NCBI GenBank assembly: GCA_036924085.1
Contig: JAVGWX010000025.1
Span: forward strand, 24,012,752 to 24,076,751
Source of the DNA: Ariolimax columbianus
Lineage: Eukaryota; Mollusca; Gastropoda; Stylommatophora; Arionidae
Length of the DNA stretch: 64,000 nucleotides
Direction: 5' to 3'
Shown here: in pieces, positions 61,255-64,000 of the stretch
Layout of the letters: each line of letters starts with the position of its first letter
How positions within the stretch are numbered: the first letter of the stretch is position 1
Notes under the pieces: model-generated
Seen by the model: the letters and a program-made list of their open reading frames with translations, nothing else
Database searches by the model: none
What the model was told of the DNA's origin: nothing
Program-made: the position numbers and the translations under genes

Positions 61255-63412
61255 TAGTTTAGTTAATATTGGTGTAGTTTGGTTATAAATATTTTAGCTT
61301 GTTTAAGATCGGTTTAATTTGGTTAAGATTGGTTTAGTTTGGTTAAGATTAGTTTAGTTTGGTTAAGATTGGTTCGGCTTGGTTAAGATGGGTTTAGTTT
61401 TGTTTAGATTAGTTGAGTTTAGTTAAGATTGAATTAGCTTTTTTAATATTGGTGTAGTTTTGTCAAGATTGGTTTAAATTTGTTAAGATTGGTTCAGTTT
61501 GGTTAAGATTGGTTTTGTTTAGTTAAGATTTGTTTAGCTTGGTTAAAATTGGTTTAGTTTTGTTAAAATTGGTTTGGTTGGGTTAAGATTGGTTTACTTT
61601 GGTTAAGATTGGTTTAGTTTGGTTAAAGCCTGTTTAGTTTGGTTAAGATTGGTTCAGTTTGGTTAAGATTGGTTTAGTTTCGATAAGATTGGTTTAGTTT
61701 TGTTAAGATTCGTTTAGTTTATTTAAGAATGGTTTAGTTTGGTTACGATTGCTTTAGTTTGGTTAAGATTGGTATAGCTTGGTTAAAATTGCTTTAGTTT
61801 GGTTAAGATTGGTTTAATTTCGTTAAGATTGCTTTAGTTTGGTTAAGATTTGATTAGTTTGGTTAAGATTAGTTTAGTTTAGTTAAGATTGATTTAGCTT
61901 TTTTAATATTGGTCTAGTTTGGTTAAGATTGGTTTAGTTTTGTTAAGATTGTTTTAGTTTGGTTAAGATTGGTTTAGTTTGGTTAAGATTGGTTTGGCTT
62001 GGTTAAGATTGATTTAGTTTGTTAAGATTGGTTTAGTTTGGTTGAAATTGGTTTAGTTTGGTTAAAATTTGTTTAGTTTGGTTAAGATTGGTTTAGTTTG
62101 GTTAAGATTGGTTCAGTTTGGTTAAGATTGGTTTAGTTTCGATAAGATTGGTGTAGTTTTGTTAAGATTCGTTTAGTTTACTTAAGAATAGTTTAGTGTG
62201 GTTACGATTGCTTTAGTTTGGTTAAGATTGGTTTAGCTTGGTTAAAATTGCTTTAGTTTGGTTAAGATTGGTTTAGTTTCGTTAAGATTGCTTTAGTTTG
62301 GTTAAGATTGGATTAGTTTGGTTAAGATTAGTTTAGTTTAGTTAACATTGAGTAAGCTTTTTTAATATTGGTCTAGTTTGGTCAAGATTGGTTTAAGTTT
62401 GTTAAGATTTGTTTAGTTTGGTTAAGATTGCTTCAGTTTGGTTAAGATTGGTTTAGTTTTGTTTAGATTAGTTTAGTTCGGTTAAGATTGGTTTAGTTTG
62501 GTTAAAATTGGTTTAGTTTGGTTAAGATTTCTTCAGTTTAGTTAAGATTGGTTTAGTTTTGTTGAGATTGGTTTGTTTTGGTTAAGATTGGTTTAGTTTA
62601 GTTAATATTGTGTATTTTGGTAATAAATTTTTTAGCTTGTTTAAGATCGGTTTAATTTGGTTAAGATTGGATTAGTTTGGTTAAGATTAGTTTAGTTTGG
62701 TTAAGATTGGTTTAGTTTCGATAAGATTGGTTTAGTTTTGTTAAGATTCGTTTAGTTTATTTAAGAATGGTTTAGTTTGGTTACGATTGCTTTAGTTTGG
62801 TTAAGATTGGTTTAGCTTGGTTAAAATTGCTTTAGTTTGGTTAAGATTGGTTTAATTTCGTTAAGATTGCTTTAGTTTGGTTAAGATTGGATTAGTTTGG
62901 TTAGGATTAGTTTAGTTTAGTTAAGATTGATTTAGCTTTTTTAATATTGGTCTAGTTTGGTTAAGATTTGTTTAAGTTTGTTAAGATTGGTTTAGTTTGG
63001 TTAAGATTGATTTAGTTTGGTTAAGATTGGTTTAGCTTGGTTAAGATTGATTTAGTTTGGTTAAGACTGGTTTAGTTTGGTTAAAATTGATTTAGTTTGG
63101 TTAAGATTGCTTTAGTTTGCATAAGATTTGTTTAGTTTGGTTTAGATTGTTTTAATTTGGTTAAGATTGGTTTAGTTTTGGTTACGATTGGTTTAGTTTT
63201 GTTAAGATTGGTTTAGTTTGGTTAAGATAGATTTAGTTTGTTTAAGATTGCTTTAGTTTGGTTAAGATTGGTTTATTTGGTTAAAATTGCTTTAGTTTGC
63301 TTAAGATTTTTGTAGTTTGGTTAAGATTGGTTTAGTTTGGTTAAGATTGGTTAAGTTTGGTTAAGATTAAGTTAGTTTGGATTAGATTGGTTTATTTTGG
63401 TTGAGATTGGTT
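61255..63412 (+). repeat. Segment A', right-hand copy of segment A with deletions
   Basis: This repeats 48513-50942 but is 2158 bp long. The offset to A falls from 12742 at its start to about 12628 near 62609 and 12470 near 63361, so roughly 270 bp have been lost, including one deletion near 62.0 kb. It is followed by a new copy of the 2578-bp unit. Confidence 0.8.
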
Positions 63413-64000
63413 TAGCTTGGTTAATATTGGTGTAGTTTAGTTATAATTTTTTTAGCTAGTTTAAGATCCGTTTAATTTGGTTAAGATTGTTTTTTTAGGT
63501 TAAGATTGGATTAGTTTTGTTAAGCTTAGTTTAGTTTAGTTAAGATTGATTAAGCTTTTTTAATATTGGTCTAGTTTGGTCAAGATTGGTTTAAGTTTGT
63601 TAAGATTGGTTTAGTTTGGTTAAGATTGGTTTAGTTTGGTAAAGATTAGTTTAGTTTAGTTAAGATTGATTTAGCTTTTTTAATATTGGTCTAGTTTGGT
63701 TAAGATTGCTTTAGTTTGGTTAAGATTGGTTTAGTTTGGTTAAGATTGGTTTAGTTTGGTTAAGATTGCTTCAGTTTGATTAAGATTGGTTTAGTTTGGT
63801 TAAGATCTGTTTAGTTTGGTTAGGATTGCTTCAGTTTGGTTAAGATTGGTTTAGTTTAGTTAATATTTGTGTAGTTTGGTTAAGATTGGTTTAGTTTGGT
63901 TAAGATTGGTTTAGTTTGGTTAAAATTGGTTTAGTTTGGTTAAGATTAGTTTAGTTTGGTTAAGATTGGTTCGGCTTGGTTAAGATTGGTTTAGTTTTGT
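63413..64000 (+). repeat. Start of a fifth 2578-bp unit (B5), cut by the window edge
   Basis: From 63413 the sequence again follows the B unit, including the GATTGTTTTTTTAGG marker near 63486. Only 588 bp are visible. It carries the TAGTTATAATT state of B1 and B4, so it may descend from an older B copy. The array presumably continues beyond the window. Confidence 0.85.

Larger units (their letters stand above)
5172..64000 (+). repeat. 58.8-kb satellite array, 20-bp unit GGTTTAGTTTGGTTAAGATT
   Basis: From about 5172 to the window end the sequence is head-to-tail copies of a 20-bp unit with scattered substitutions and small indels, roughly 2,900 monomers. The consensus has 10 T, 4 A, 6 G and no C on the plus strand. 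The unit is two 10-bp halves, GGTTTAGTTT and GGTTAAGATT, that match at 8 of 10 positions. All monomers examined share one orientation, and no transposon or other unique sequence interrupts the array. Stop codons (TAG, TAA) arise in every frame on both strands, so it cannot encode a long protein. It continues past the right edge. Rare variant monomers recur at fixed distances and define higher-order repeats (separate entries). The position immediately upstream of the rDNA spacer suggests an intergenic-spacer or rDNA-flanking satellite; a telomeric or centromeric role is not shown. Confidence 0.98.

Noticed and set aside
5172..64000. Telomere repeat
   Set aside because: GGTTTAG and GGTTAAG resemble telomeric words, but the 20-bp period, absence of GGG runs and the complex higher-order structure do not fit TTAGGG-type telomeres.
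5172..64000. CRISPR array
   Set aside because: Units are directly contiguous with no unique spacers, and the context is a eukaryotic rDNA locus.
5172..64000. G-quadruplex tract
   Set aside because: Only GG pairs with 8-base loops are present; stable quadruplexes are unlikely.
5172..64000. Repeat protein encoded by the satellite
   Set aside because: A 20-bp unit shifts frame each repeat and yields TAG or TAA stops in all frames of both strands.

Overview
The window suggests an animal nuclear genome, probably a spiralian and perhaps a mollusc. The basis is the 18S rRNA gene: its conserved blocks are metazoan, and the wording around the V2 and V4 regions looks lophotrochozoan to me from memory. 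No alignment was run, so the phylum is tentative. There is no bacterial-type gene organisation.

Layout. (1) Bases 1 to about 3143 hold most of a non-LTR retrotransposon on the minus strand. ORF2 (endonuclease plus the start of reverse transcriptase) is open for 647 codons and runs off the left edge. Behind it lie a decayed ORF1-like stretch and a hairpin-rich 5' segment. (2) Bases about 3144-4536 are the first three quarters of an 18S rRNA gene, also on the minus strand, cut off abruptly by the retrotransposon. Both lie in the same orientation, as in rDNA-inhabiting R elements. (3) Bases about 4537-5171 are GC-rich unique sequence upstream of 18S, the position of the 5' external transcribed spacer. 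(4) From about 5172 to the window end (58.8 kb) everything is one uninterrupted tandem satellite. Its 20-bp unit is GGTTTAGTTTGGTTAAGATT. The plus strand is almost free of C, and every monomer I looked at points the same way.

The satellite is layered. Its 20-mer is a diverged dimer of a 10-bp unit (GGTTTAGTTT and GGTTAAGATT differ at two positions). Near the rDNA the array is diverged, with short or patchy duplications. Inward there are larger and cleaner higher-order repeats: about 800/820, 2979, 804+141, 2633/2613, 2746, 4525-offset and 1933 bp. The youngest-looking block is four tandem copies of exactly 2578 bp (50943-61254), flanked on both sides by copies of a 2430-bp segment. The offsets close exactly: 12742 = 2430 + 4 x 2578. 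Repeat periods were found by locating rare variant monomers and subtracting coordinates; percent identities were not computed.

Interpretation. The satellite occupies the place where an rDNA intergenic spacer and Pol I promoter would be. It is therefore either an unusually long repeat-filled spacer or a large satellite block bordering a damaged terminal rDNA unit. No protein-coding gene other than the retrotransposon is supported. Open frames inside the 18S and spacer, or antisense to ORF2, are treated as chance.
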